From positions 248,001 through 312,000 of the forward strand of contig JAOSJV010000012.1 in the NCBI GenBank assembly GCA_027493935.1: a stretch of 64,000 nucleotides of DNA, in the 5' to 3' direction. The position numbers were made by a program, and so were the translations under genes. Positions 48,334 through 56,607 of this stretch are shown here, piece after piece. Position 1 is the first letter of the stretch; each line of letters opens with the position of its first letter. The stretch comes from Burkholderiales bacterium (lineage in GTDB: Bacteria; Pseudomonadota; Gammaproteobacteria; Burkholderiales; SG8-39). The notes below the pieces were generated by a model, which saw only the letters and a program-made list of their open reading frames with translations, was not told where the DNA came from and ran no database searches.

Positions 48334-49704
48334 ATGTCCGAGCCGGTGAAGTACATTCTCGACGAGTCCCGCATCCCCAAGACCTGGTACAACCTGCAGG
48401 CCGATCTGCCGAAACCGTTGCCGCCGGTGCTGCATCCGGGCACCGGAAAGCCGATCGGCCCGGACGATCTCGCGCCGCTCTTCCCGATGGCGCTGATCAT
48501 GCAGGAGGTGACCGCCGAGCGCGAGATCGAGATCCCGGAGCCCGTGCGCGACGTGTACCGCCAGTGGCGTCCCTCGCCGCTCTACCGCGCCCGGCGGCTC
48601 GAAAAGGCGCTGCAGACACCGGCGAAGATCTACTACAAGTACGAGGGCGTGAGCCCTTCGGGCAGCCACAAGCCGAACACCGCCGTGCCGCAGGCGTTCT
48701 TCAACAAGGAGGCGGGCGTGAAGCGCCTCACCACCGAGACCGGCGCCGGCCAGTGGGGCTCCTCCCTCGCGTTCGCGGGCACGCTCTTCGGGCTCGAGGT
48801 GCAGGTCTTCATGGTACGCGTTTCGTACGACCAGAAGCCCTACCGGCGCGCGCTGATGGAGACCTATGGCGCGAAGTGCATCCCCTCGCCGTCGAACGAG
48901 ACCCAGTCGGGCAAGGCGATTCTGGCGCAGCGCGCGGATCACCCCGGCTCGCTCGGGATCGCGATCTCGGAGGCGGTCGAGGTGGCGGCGCAGCGCGACG
49001 ACACGAAGTACGCGCTCGGCTCGGTACTGAGCCACGTGCTCCTGCACCAGACGATCGTCGGACAGGAAGCGATCGCGCAGATGGAGATGGCAGGCGACTA
49101 CCCGGACGTGCTGGTCGGCTGCACCGGCGGCGGCTCGAACTTCGCCGGGCTCGTCTTCCCGTTCCTCGGCGCGCAGCTGCGCGGCGGCAAGAAGGTGCGC
49201 GTCGTCGCGGTCGAGCCGGCCGCCTGCCCGAGCCTCACGCGCGGCAAGTACGCCTACGACTTCGGCGACACCGGGCACCTCACCCCGCTCGTCAAGATGC
49301 ACACGCTCGGCTCGACCTTCACGCCGCCGGGGTTCCACGCGGGCGGGCTGCGCTACCACGGCATGGCGCCGCTCATCAGCCACATCAAGGAGCTCGGCCT
49401 GATCGAGGCGGTCGCCTACCATCAGATCAAGTGCTTCGATGCCGGCGTGATGTTCGCGCGCGCCGAGGGCATCCTGCCCGCGCCAGAGGCGAACCACGCG
49501 GTGAAGGGCGCGATCGACGAGGCGGTCAAGTGCCGCGAGGAAGGCAAGTCGCGCGTGATCCTGTTCAACCTGTGCGGCCACGGCCACTTCGACATGCAGG
49601 CGTACATGGACTACTTCGCCGGCAAGCTGACCGACCAGGAGTACGACGAGAAGGAACTCGCAATGGCGCTCGCCGGGCTGCCCTCGGTGAAGGAAGCCGC
49701 ATAG
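48334..49704 (+). CDS. TrpB2-type tryptophan synthase beta-like PLP enzyme
   Basis: 456 residues, preceded by [29 protein letters not shown] carries the PLP lysine; [17 protein letters not shown] and [13 protein letters not shown] bind substrate and phosphate. The N-terminal extension and length mark it as the TrpB2 group, usually encoded away from trpA, which condenses serine with indole without the TrpA tunnel. No trpA is nearby. Its final ten or so codons recur downstream in the tandem repeat. Confidence 0.92.
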   Translation: MSEPVKYILDESRIPKTWYNLQADLPKPLPPVLHPGTGKPIGPDDLAPLFPMALIMQEVTAEREIEIPEPVRDVYRQWRPSPLYRARRLEKALQTPAKIYYKYEGVSPSGSHKPNTAVPQAFFNKEAGVKRLTTETGAGQWGSSLAFAGTLFGLEVQVFMVRVSYDQKPYRRALMETYGAKCIPSPSNETQSGKAILAQRADHPGSLGIAISEAVEVAAQRDDTKYALGSVLSHVLLHQTIVGQEAIAQMEMAGDYPDVLVGCTGGGSNFAGLVFPFLGAQLRGGKKVRVVAVEPAACPSLTRGKYAYDFGDTGHLTPLVKMHTLGSTFTPPGFHAGGLRYHGMAPLISHIKELGLIEAVAYHQIKCFDAGVMFARAEGILPAPEANHAVKGAIDEAVKCREEGKSRVILFNLCGHGHFDMQAYMDYFAGKLTDQEYDEKELAMALAGLPSVKEAA

Positions 49705-50094
49705 GGGCGAGCGCCCGACTTCGGGGGATCGTACAAGGGGGGGCGCAAGCTCCCCTTGTTCGTTTCCCTCGATGGCGCTCGCCGGGCTGCCCTCGGTGAA
49801 GGAAGCCGCATAGGGGCGAGCGCCCGACTTCGGGGGATCGTACAAGGGGGGCGCAAGCTCCCTTGTTCGTTTCCCTCGATGGCGCTCGCCGGGCTGCCCT
49901 CGGTGAAGGAAGCCGCATAGGGGCGAGCGCCCGACTTCGGGGGGATCGTGCAAGGGGGGCGCAAGCTCCCCTTGTTCGTTTCCCTCGATGGCGCTCGCCG
50001 GGCTGCCCTCGGTGAAGGAAGCCGCGTAGGGGCGGGCGCCCGACTTCGGGGGATCGTACAAGGGGGGCGCACGCTCCGCGGTACGTTTCCTTCG
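49663..50094 (+). repeat. Four tandem 107-109-base repeats containing the trpB2 3' end
   Basis: Units start at 49663, 49772, 49879 and 49988, and a fifth begins at 50095 but diverges after about 8 bases. Each unit starts with the last codons of the TrpB2 gene ([13 protein letters not shown]-stop), then about 70 bases ending in a hairpin ACAAGGGG-N10-CCCCTTGT. Unit 1 is the real gene end. Length differences lie in the G and C runs. This fills most of the 540 bases between trpB2 and the pentapeptide gene; no other gene is seen there. Confidence 0.92.
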
Positions 50095-50244
50095 ATGGCG
50101 CGTGGGCGTCGCACGCCGTGGCGTCGCTTCGAGCGCTCGCGACGTCGCGCCGTGCCGGCACCGTGGTATCCTGCCGCGCCTTTCATTCGACAACTGCGGC
50201 ACGCCGCCGGCGCGGCGGACACAAGAACGGGAACGAGGTCCTCC

Positions 50245-50877
50245 ATGCGAATCGTGCTCTCGTGCATTCTCGCCCTCTGCGCGGTGCCGTTCGCCGACGC
50301 GCAGGTCGCCGGGAACTGCCGAATCCAGCCCGGCGCGGTGTGCGTCGCCGCCAGCCTGCGCGGCGCCAATTTGCCCAAGGCCGACCTGTCGCGCGCGGAC
50401 CTCTCGCGCTCCGACCTGAGCGGCGCCGAGCTCGCCGAGGCGCGGCTCTATCGCGCACGGCTGCAGCGGGCGAACTTCCAGCGCGCCAACCTTGCGAAAG
50501 CGACGCTCGACCGCGCGAACCTGCGCGGCGCCAACCTGAGCGGCGCGACGCTCGCGGGCGCGAGCATCAGCGCCGCCGACCTGCAAGGCGCCAATCTCGG
50601 TGACGCCGAGCTCGGTGGCGCGAACCTTAATGGGACCAGCCTGCGCTATGCGCGCATGTCGTCGGCCAGCCTGCGCGGCGCCAGTCTCGAACGCGCGGAC
50701 CTGGTGGGCGCCGATCTGCGTAACGCGGATCTGAGCGGCGCGGACCTGCGCGGCGCGCGCTTCGAGAAAGCGAATCTTTCGGGCGCCGATCTGCGCGGAG
50801 CGCAGCTGGAGAAGACGGCGTTTCGGGGCGCCAACGTGCGCGAGTGCAAGGGCTGCCCCGACCCGGGAACACGGTAG
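50245..50877 (+). CDS. Exported pentapeptide-repeat protein
   Basis: 210 residues. A signal peptide ends near PFADAQ, with two Cys just after (NCRIQPGAVC). About 30 pentapeptides A(D/N)LXX follow (ADLSRADLSRSDLSGAEL, RANLRGANLSGATLAGAS), which fold as a right-handed quadrilateral beta-helix. It ends with two Cys (ECKGC). Periplasmic pentapeptide proteins are of unknown function; it is not a cytoplasmic Qnr-like gyrase protector because it is exported. Confidence 0.85.
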   Translation: MRIVLSCILALCAVPFADAQVAGNCRIQPGAVCVAASLRGANLPKADLSRADLSRSDLSGAELAEARLYRARLQRANFQRANLAKATLDRANLRGANLSGATLAGASISAADLQGANLGDAELGGANLNGTSLRYARMSSASLRGASLERADLVGADLRNADLSGADLRGARFEKANLSGADLRGAQLEKTAFRGANVRECKGCPDPGTR

Positions 50878-50882
50878 ACCAG

Positions 50883-52004
50883 ATGCGATCGGGTCCTCGA
50901 CCTGCCGGGCGCGGGCCATCGACGGCGCGAATCGGCTGCGCGATCATGTGGGCCCTGGCCGTTTCGCCCGTAGCAGCAGCCAGCGAGGCGCCTCTCATCT
51001 GCTTCGGCAACGAGCCCTCCTGGCGCGTCGACCGTTCGCCGCCGGACACCGCGCGCGTCTCGTTCCTCGGCGAGGAAGCGACGTCGTACCGCGGTGCCGG
51101 AGTCCGCAACGAACCGCTGCGGGAAGAGATGTGGCGCGGCACGTCCGATGCGGGCAGCGTCCTGGTGCTTTTCCTGCGCGATGCCGCGTGCAGCGACAAC
51201 ATGTCCGACGTGACGCATCCGGTGATCGCGCGCGTGTCGCTCCCCGATGGAAGGTTTCTCGTCGGGTGCTGCCGGGTTCCATCGGCGGCTGGCCCCGCGG
51301 CGGCGGCGACGCCGATCGAGGGCACCTCGTGGCGCCTTGCGGGTCTCGCCGGACCCGACGCGGATGCCTTCTCCGGTTCGTCGCCCGCCGCGTTCGTGCG
51401 GTTCCAGGAGGGGCGGGTTTCGGGGTTCTCGGGCTGCAACAACTTCACGGGCTCCTACACGGTGGCGGGCGATCGCCTGACGCTCGGCCGGCTCGCCGGG
51501 ACGATGATGGCCTGCCCCGATCCGGCGATGGCGCTCGAGCGCGCGTTTCACGCCGCGCTCGCGGGCACGGTCCGATATTCGGTTCGCGGCGAAGAGCTCA
51601 CGCTGACTGGCGATTCCGGCGCCATGCTCAAGTTCACGCCGGAGCCGCCGCCCCGGCTCGAGGGCGCCGTCTGGGAGGTGACCGGCTTCAACAATGCGCG
51701 GCACGCCGTCGTGAGTCCGGCAGCGGGAAGCAGGATCACGCTCTCGTTCGCCGAGGGAACGGTCTCGGGCGACACCGGTTGCAACGCGTTTCGGGCGTCG
51801 TATCGCACCGACGGGAGCAGCATCCGATTCGGGCCCGCTGCAACGACGCGCAAGGCGTGCGCGGAGGCGCTGATGACCCAGGAGCGCGCATTCCTGGCCG
51901 CGCTCGAGTCCGCGCTCACTTGGCGGGTGGAGCGTGGTGTCCTCGACATGCATCGCGCGGACGGCGAACGCGCACTCACGGCCAGCATCAAGGAACGGCG
52001 CTGA
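50883..52004 (+). CDS. Exported META/HslJ-domain protein
   Basis: 373 residues. Signal peptide to about residue 33 (WALAVSPVAAA). An N-terminal COG3650-like domain (LICFGNEPSWRVD.., ACSDNMSD) is followed by two META domains: IEGTSWRLAGLAG..SGFSGCNNFTGSY..TMMACPD and LEGAVWEVTGFNN..GDTGCNAFRASY..TRKACAE. META domains occur in heat-shock protein HslJ and in envelope-stress proteins. It starts six bases after the pentapeptide gene. Confidence 0.82.
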   Translation: MRSGPRPAGRGPSTARIGCAIMWALAVSPVAAASEAPLICFGNEPSWRVDRSPPDTARVSFLGEEATSYRGAGVRNEPLREEMWRGTSDAGSVLVLFLRDAACSDNMSDVTHPVIARVSLPDGRFLVGCCRVPSAAGPAAAATPIEGTSWRLAGLAGPDADAFSGSSPAAFVRFQEGRVSGFSGCNNFTGSYTVAGDRLTLGRLAGTMMACPDPAMALERAFHAALAGTVRYSVRGEELTLTGDSGAMLKFTPEPPPRLEGAVWEVTGFNNARHAVVSPAAGSRITLSFAEGTVSGDTGCNAFRASYRTDGSSIRFGPAATTRKACAEALMTQERAFLAALESALTWRVERGVLDMHRADGERALTASIKERR

Positions 52005-52168
52005 GCGCGCAGCCGCGCGTGCGGGCTTGGCCCCGCCCGGAGACCGGGCGCGGGCGCTGACGGGCGCCCCGCCCTCATCTCGACTCTCCGAGAGAAACCG
52101 CTGCCAAAATCACGATCTTTCCGCGCTCGTGTGGATGCGCCCGCTCGGCGATCGCATGGCGGCGCCGC

Positions 52169-52406
52169 ATCGCCGAGGCAGGCGAGTACCGGCTGTACGC
52201 CGTGACGGCCGAGGGCACGACCGCGCTGGCGCACAACTGGCCACGGCTCTGGCACGAAGGCAACTTCGCCGGCGCGTGGTCGGCCGCGATGGACCTCGTC
52301 ACCTCGCTCGCCCTGATCGGCCTGCTCGTGACGGGGGCTGTCGCTCTGGGTGACTCGCCAGCGCAGGCGACGTGCCCGGCGCCCGGAACTGACCGCCCCG
52401 GCCTGA
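52169..52406 (+). pseudogene. Remnant resembling the C-terminus of a PepSY-associated membrane protein
   Basis: EYRLYAVTAEGTTALAHNWPRLWHEGNFAGAWSA followed by one membrane helix (VTSLALIGLLVTGA) and, after a frame change near 52340, LWVTRQRRRRARRPELTAPA-stop. This is the ending of a PepSY-type transmembrane protein. No start codon and no N-terminal three quarters are present upstream, where the META gene stops at 52004, so the gene is truncated. Confidence 0.45.
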
Positions 52407-52542
52407 GGCGCCCGGCGCGCGCGCCACGCCGGCTGCCCCGGACGCGCGTTCCGGCCGGCGCCGCCCCGCGATGTGGAAAAGCGCACGCCCGGCGCGCGCG
52501 CCCGCACCACGTCGGCGCAGCCAGGACCCAAAATGCGGGGAC

Positions 52543-52570
52543 TTGCCGGTCGCAGACCGCAAGATATTGT
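52543..52570 (+). promoter_or_regulatory. Promoter-like element upstream of the small membrane protein
   Basis: TTGCCG (52543-52548), 16-base spacer, TATTGT (52565-52570), about 40 bases upstream of the GTG start at 52610. It is one of the few A/T-rich spots in this region. Confidence 0.4.
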
Positions 52571-52609
52571 GGTAGCGCGGAGAACACGCGAAAGGAGGCG
52601 GGACCGCTG

Positions 52610-53017
52610 GTGGATCCGGGGCTGTTCGGCTGCATCGCGGCGCTCGTCTGGGTATTGCATCGGCACGCCTCGCTCGCCGCGATCAGCGTCGCGCCGCGGC
52701 GTGGACTCGGCAGCACCCACCAGCGGGTGCTCGGTGCGACGCGGATGGGCGTCGCCATGCTCGGCGGTGCGGTTTTCGTGGTGGCGGTGGCCGCGCTCGC
52801 CGGCGCCGCCCGGCCGGGGCTCGACGGCCCGATACTTTACCTTTCCGGTGTGTGTCTCGCGCTCGCCGTGCTCGTCGGGCTCGAGGCGGCGGTGTTCGAT
52901 TTCCGGCGCCGCCACGCGCGGGCGGCGGCGCGCGAGGCGGCGCAGCGCAAACGCCCGCGCTCGGTGCGCACCATGATGCGCCTCGGGCTCGGGCCACGCA
53001 GCGAGCCGCTGCGCTAG
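52610..53017 (+). CDS. Small hypothetical membrane protein
   Basis: 135 residues from GTG 52610 (AAAGGAGG 12 bases upstream). Three hydrophobic segments: GLFGCIAALVWVLH, LGGAVFVVAVAALAGAA and YLSGVCLALAVLVGLEAAVF, then a strongly basic tail (FRRRHARAAAREAAQRKRPR). Family not recognised. It follows the PepSY-like remnant but has its own promoter-like element. Confidence 0.5.
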   Translation: MDPGLFGCIAALVWVLHRHASLAAISVAPRRGLGSTHQRVLGATRMGVAMLGGAVFVVAVAALAGAARPGLDGPILYLSGVCLALAVLVGLEAAVFDFRRRHARAAAREAAQRKRPRSVRTMMRLGLGPRSEPLR

Positions 53018-53031
53018 TTGATGGAGGCTTG

Positions 53032-53112
53032 GATCGTCCCCGCGCAGGCGGGCATCCGCCGGACGCCGCTCGTGCTCGAACCCGGGTCCCCGCTCGCGCG
53101 GGAACGACGAGC
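53032..53112 (+). repeat. Dispersed palindromic repeat, copy B
   Basis: GATCGTCCCCGCGCAGGCGGGCATCCG and GTCCCCGCTCGCGCGGGAACGACGAG flank a variable centre. Same family as the copies near 41.8, 57.2 and 58.4 kb. It lies in the 230-base gap before the AtuA gene, which otherwise holds nothing recognisable. Confidence 0.75.
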
Positions 53113-53248
53113 TCACGTGCGCGGACGGCGAGATCTTTGGCAGGAAGCGCGAGCACGTTCGCAGCGATGGCGAGCCTCCCGGACGGCCCGGGGCCGCAGC
53201 GCGCCACGCCGCTATCCTGGGCGCGCATCAGCGGTTGCGGCGCACGGC

Positions 53249-54610
53249 ATGGCGACGATTGAAGCGAAGACGCTGCGCATCGGCGCCGGCGCGGGCTTCC
53301 AGGGCGATCGCATCGATCCGGCGGTCGTGCTCGCGTCGCAGGGCGGTCTCGACTACATGGTGCTCGAGTGTCTCGCGGAGCGCACGATCGCGGCGGCCCA
53401 GTTGCGCAGGCTGCACGAGCCCGGCACCGGATTCGATCCCCTGCTCGAGGCGCGCATGGAGGCGCTGCTGCCGTTCGTCGCGCGGAGCGGCCTGCGCATC
53501 GTGACCAACATGGGCGCGGCGGACCCGCTCGGCGCGGCCAAGGTGACGATCGCGGTCGCGCGGCGGCTCGGGCTGCGCGTGAAGGTGGCCGCGGTGACCG
53601 GGGACGACGTGCTGCGCCTGGTCAAGCCGGGCATGACGGCGCTCGAGACCGGCCGGCCGCTGCGCGAGCACGGCAAGCTCGTCTGTGCGAACGCCTACCT
53701 CGGCGCCGAGGCGCTGCTGCCGGCGCTCGCGAGCGGCGCGAACGTCGTGATCACCGGCCGCGTGGCCGATCCGTCGCTCTTCGTCGCGCCGCTCGTGCAC
53801 GAGTTCGGCTGGGCGCTCGACGACTGGGACCACCTCGCGCGCGGCACGGTCGTCGGACACCTGCTCGAGTGCGCGGGCCAGGTCACCGGCGGCTACTTCG
53901 CCGATCCCGGCGCAAAGGACGTGCCCGATCTCGCGCACCTCGGGTTTCCATTCGCCGACGTCGATACCGAGGGCTTCGGCACCATCAGCAAGGTGCCGGG
54001 CACCGGCGGCGCGGTGACGCTGCGCACGGTGAAGGAGCAGCTGCTCTACGAGGTGACCGACCCGACCGGCTACGTCACGCCGGACGTGACGGCCGACTTC
54101 CGCGGCGTGCGGCTCGCCGAGGTGGGACCCGACCGCGTGGCCGTCGGCGGCGCGACCGGGCGCGCGCGCACCGAGACGCTCAAGGCGAGCGTCGGCTATC
54201 TCGCCGGCTGGCGCGGCGAAGGCGAGATCACCTACGCCGGCGCGAACGCGCGCGCGCGCGCCGCGCTCGCGGCCGCGGTGCTGCGCGAGCGGTTGCACGA
54301 GGCGGTGCCGGAGCTCGAGCTCAGGATCGACCACATCGGCGTCGATTCGGCGCACCGCTCGAGCTTCGGCCATGCGTACGACCCCTACGAGGTGCGCCTG
54401 CGCGTTGCCGGAAGCGCCGACCGGCGCGCGATCGCCGAGCGCATCGGCTGGGAGGTGGAGGCGCTGCTCACCAACGGTCCCGCCGGCGGCGGCGGCGTGC
54501 GAAGATCGGTCGCCGAGCGCATCGGGATCGTCTCGACGCTCCTGCCGCGCGCGAAGGTCGCCGCGGAGGTCACGCTGCTCCAGAGCCGCTATGCCGCAAA
54601 AGCTCGCTGA
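53249..54610 (+). CDS. AtuA-family (DUF1446) acyclic terpene utilisation protein
   Basis: 453 residues from ATG 53249. LRIGAGAGFQGDRIDPAV, GLDYMVLECLAERTIA, NMGAADPLGAA, ANVVITGRVADPSLFVAPLVHEFGW and HLLECAGQVTGGYFADPG match DUF1446/AtuA. AtuA is needed for citronellol/geraniol breakdown in Pseudomonas but its reaction is not settled. The usual geranyl-CoA carboxylase partners are not in this window. It overlaps the next gene by 20 bases. Confidence 0.87.
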   Translation: MATIEAKTLRIGAGAGFQGDRIDPAVVLASQGGLDYMVLECLAERTIAAAQLRRLHEPGTGFDPLLEARMEALLPFVARSGLRIVTNMGAADPLGAAKVTIAVARRLGLRVKVAAVTGDDVLRLVKPGMTALETGRPLREHGKLVCANAYLGAEALLPALASGANVVITGRVADPSLFVAPLVHEFGWALDDWDHLARGTVVGHLLECAGQVTGGYFADPGAKDVPDLAHLGFPFADVDTEGFGTISKVPGTGGAVTLRTVKEQLLYEVTDPTGYVTPDVTADFRGVRLAEVGPDRVAVGGATGRARTETLKASVGYLAGWRGEGEITYAGANARARAALAAAVLRERLHEAVPELELRIDHIGVDSAHRSSFGHAYDPYEVRLRVAGSADRRAIAERIGWEVEALLTNGPAGGGGVRRSVAERIGIVSTLLPRAKVAAEVTLLQSRYAAKAR

Positions 54611-54908
54611 GCTCGCGCACTGCCGCGCAGGCGACAAGGGCGACACGCTCACGCTGTCGCTCTGCGCTTTGCGCGCCGAGGACTATCCGCGCCTCGCCGC
54701 GCAGGTGACGCCAGCGCGCGTGCGCGCCCATCTCGCCGGAATCGTCAAAGGCGAAGTGCGACGTTACGAGCTGCCGGAGCTGCACGCGCTGCAGTTCGTG
54801 TGCGAGCAGGCGCTCGCGGGCGGCGTCACCGCGTCGCTCGCGCTCGACGCGCACGGCAAGACGCTCTCCTATGCGCTGCTCGAGCTGGAGCTGGACGACC
54901 GAGACTGA
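54591..54908 (+). CDS. AtuA-associated small protein
   Basis: 105 residues. LAHCRAGDKGDTLTLSLCALRAEDYPRLAAQVT, VRRYELPELHALQFVCEQAL and TASLALDAHGKTLSYALLELEL match the small domain that follows AtuA as a separate gene or as its C-terminal extension. The AGDKGDT motif is conserved. Its start lies within the end of the AtuA gene, so translation is probably coupled and the two likely form one complex. Confidence 0.8.
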   Translation: MPQKLAELAHCRAGDKGDTLTLSLCALRAEDYPRLAAQVTPARVRAHLAGIVKGEVRRYELPELHALQFVCEQALAGGVTASLALDAHGKTLSYALLELELDDRD

Positions 54909-54920
54909 CCTGGCGTGGGG

Positions 54921-55271
54921 TCAGCGCACCGCCAGCGCGCGCGGCAGCGACGCCCGCCGCGACCCACAGACCGGCTCCGGGCACGGATGCCGGTAGTAGC
55001 GCCAGTTGAGATAGACCGCGACGTCCTCGATCTCCGCGGCGGTCCAGGCACCGCCGAGGTTCGCGTTCCAGCGGCTCACCTGGGCGAGGACGCCGGCGAA
55101 CGTCTGCGCCTTGCGCGTCTCGCGCCGGTGCACGCTCGTGTCGTGGCACTCGACGCAGCGCGTCTCGTACAGCACGCGGCCGCGGTCCGGATCGCCCGCG
55201 GCGGCAGGCGCCGACCAGCACCCGAGCGCGAGCGCCAGCGCCATGGAGGGCACGGCGAACGATCGGGTCAT
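54921..55271 (-). CDS. Monohaem cytochrome c
   Basis: 116 residues. The signal peptide ends at APAAAGDP; the single haem site is CVECH near residue 40. The segment AQVSRWNANLGGAWTAAEIEDVAVYLNWRYY with a C-terminal CPEPVC pair follows. No clear distal Met ligand is visible, so the haem may be high-spin or His-ligated. An FNR-type palindrome lies 76 bases upstream of its start. Confidence 0.83.
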   Translation of the reverse strand: MTRSFAVPSMALALALGCWSAPAAAGDPDRGRVLYETRCVECHDTSVHRRETRKAQTFAGVLAQVSRWNANLGGAWTAAEIEDVAVYLNWRYYRHPCPEPVCGSRRASLPRALAVR

Positions 55272-55346
55272 TCGCTCGCTCGGCGCTGCGATCTGCGGCC
55301 GGGGCTTGCCATGGCCCGATCATCGCGAGCCCGTGCCGGCGCGGGT

Positions 55347-55360
55347 TTGATCCAGGTCAA
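55347..55360 (-). promoter_or_regulatory. FNR/Dnr-like site upstream of the cytochrome c gene
   Basis: On the minus strand TTGAC-CTGG-ATCAA, a close match to the FNR/Anr consensus TTGAT-N4-ATCAA. It lies 76-89 bases upstream of the ATG at 55271. It is also 62 bases upstream of the -35 box of the candidate small RNA on the other strand. Confidence 0.6.
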
Positions 55361-55421
55361 CCGCCCGGTGCGGGCCGATCCTCGGGCCGGCGGGGTACCC
55401 GGGGGCCGGCCACACGAAGCT

Positions 55422-55450
55422 TTGCATCGAGGCGGCAACCCATCTAGAAT
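55422..55450 (+). promoter_or_regulatory. Sigma-70-type promoter of a candidate small RNA
   Basis: TTGCAT (55422-55427), 17-base spacer, TAGAAT (55445-55450). The predicted start is near 55457, 275 bases from the next gene. Confidence 0.55.
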
Positions 55451-55456
55451 AGCGGC

Positions 55457-55559
55457 GCAAGTACGAAAGCGGCGCCCGCTCCCGATCGGCCCACGAGGCC
55501 GCGCAACACCGGTCGAGCGGGCACGAGCCGCTGCCGCCGCAGGCCGGCGGACGCTTTTT
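55457..55559 (+). ncRNA. Candidate small RNA of about 103 nt
   Basis: The interval between a good promoter and an intrinsic-terminator-like hairpin. No ORF with a ribosome site is seen inside it. The sequence is GC-rich with further pairing potential (for example GCGGC and GCCGC segments). I do not recognise an RNA family. The remaining 170 bases to 55731 hold a doubtful 31-codon ORF (55624-55719) and nothing else. Confidence 0.4.
55534..55559 (+). terminator. Intrinsic-type terminator
   Basis: CCGCCG-CAGGC-CGGCGG gives a 6-bp all-GC stem, followed after ACGC by five T residues (55555-55559). Confidence 0.5.
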
Positions 55560-55731
55560 CCCGACAGATGCTCAGGCACCGCGCGCATCGCGGAGCGCAG
55601 CGCGGCTGAAAGGCGGCACAACATGCACGACACGTCGTCCGAACCGCACCGGGCGGCGCTGCGGAGCGTTTCGCGCCCGCGGCGCGCACCGGTGCATCCC
55701 AGCGCTGAGCGCGGCTGAGGCGCGATCCGCC

Positions 55732-56506
55732 ATGCCCGATTTCTCACGTTTCTACGCGCACAAGGGCAAGCCCCGGGGGCGATCGCGCCCGAGTCGCACT
55801 TCAACGATCCGATCGAGCACACCGAGGACGCGCCGCGGGCCTCGGCCGCCAGTGGGGCGATGCCTCGGAGGACGTCCAGGAGCACGCGATCGAGGCGCTC
55901 GTCGCGGCCTCCGCGCTCTTCGGGCTGGCGCAGCGCGAAGCCGCGCACGTCATCGCGATCGCCCGCGTCGCAAGCGGGTTCAACCCGGATTGCGCGGACG
56001 AGGCGAGCTCGCGCGCGGGTCTCGCGCAGTTCGACGATGCCGCCGCGGAGCGCCTCGAGCTCGCCGGCGAGAACCGCTTCGACCTGGAAGCGAATGCCGA
56101 AGCACTGGTGCGCGCGTACCTCGACGCGAAGAAGCAGGTGCAGCGGCGCGGCGTTGGCGGACGCGACCAGGAAGTCATGATCTACAAGATCATCCATGAT
56201 GGCCCGGAGGGCGATCACGGCGGCCTCGAGATCTCGCGGCGCGAAGTGATGCCGCTCGTCGAGCAGGTGCACGCCGCGATGCGCGGCGGCCGCAGCGGCG
56301 GTGGCGGCACCGGCGGCGGTACGGGCGGCGGCGGCGGCCGCGGCGGCGGCCGGCCGCAGGGCGAAGCCGGGCCAGGTTTCGGCCACGGGCCGATGCGCTC
56401 GGGGACGTGGAGCACGCCGGGCGGCCAGCAGCAGCAGCCCGCATCGCGCCGGCCGCAGGGCGGCAGCAAGCGGCGCCGATCGGCGCGCGCGCGCGGCGGG
56501 CGCTAG
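55732..56506 (+). CDS. Lytic-transglycosylase-like (degenerate) protein with Gly-rich tail (frameshifted)
   Basis: About 258 residues: MPDFSRFYAHKGKP, then after a frame change near 55776 APESHFNDPIEHTED, then from about 55840 WGDASEDVQEHAIEAL. The core IARVASGFNPDCADEASSRAGLAQFDDAAAERL.. FDLEANAEALVRAYL follows the SLT layout (E-S-x-F-x-P ... GLxQF ... N.. YL), but the catalytic Glu position reads Ala (VASGFNP). A Gly-rich linker (about 20 Gly) and a basic tail end the protein. Probably binds rather than cleaves glycan strands, if the family call is right. Confidence 0.5.
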
Positions 56507-56607
56507 CAATTCCACGCGCTCGCGCGGCGGTCCGCGCGCTGCGGCGCCAGCAGGTCGCCGGGCGCGGCGCGCGGTAGAATCGGGGCTCCGGCCGACGGAG
56601 TATCGCC

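Noticed and set aside
49663-50094. CRISPR-like array
   Set aside because: Units are contiguous 107-109-base tandem copies without unique spacers, and no cas genes are present.
48214-50919. A 901-codon antisense open frame across trpB2, the tandem repeat and the pentapeptide gene
   Set aside because: Composition is that of a shadow frame; the plus strand has clear genes.
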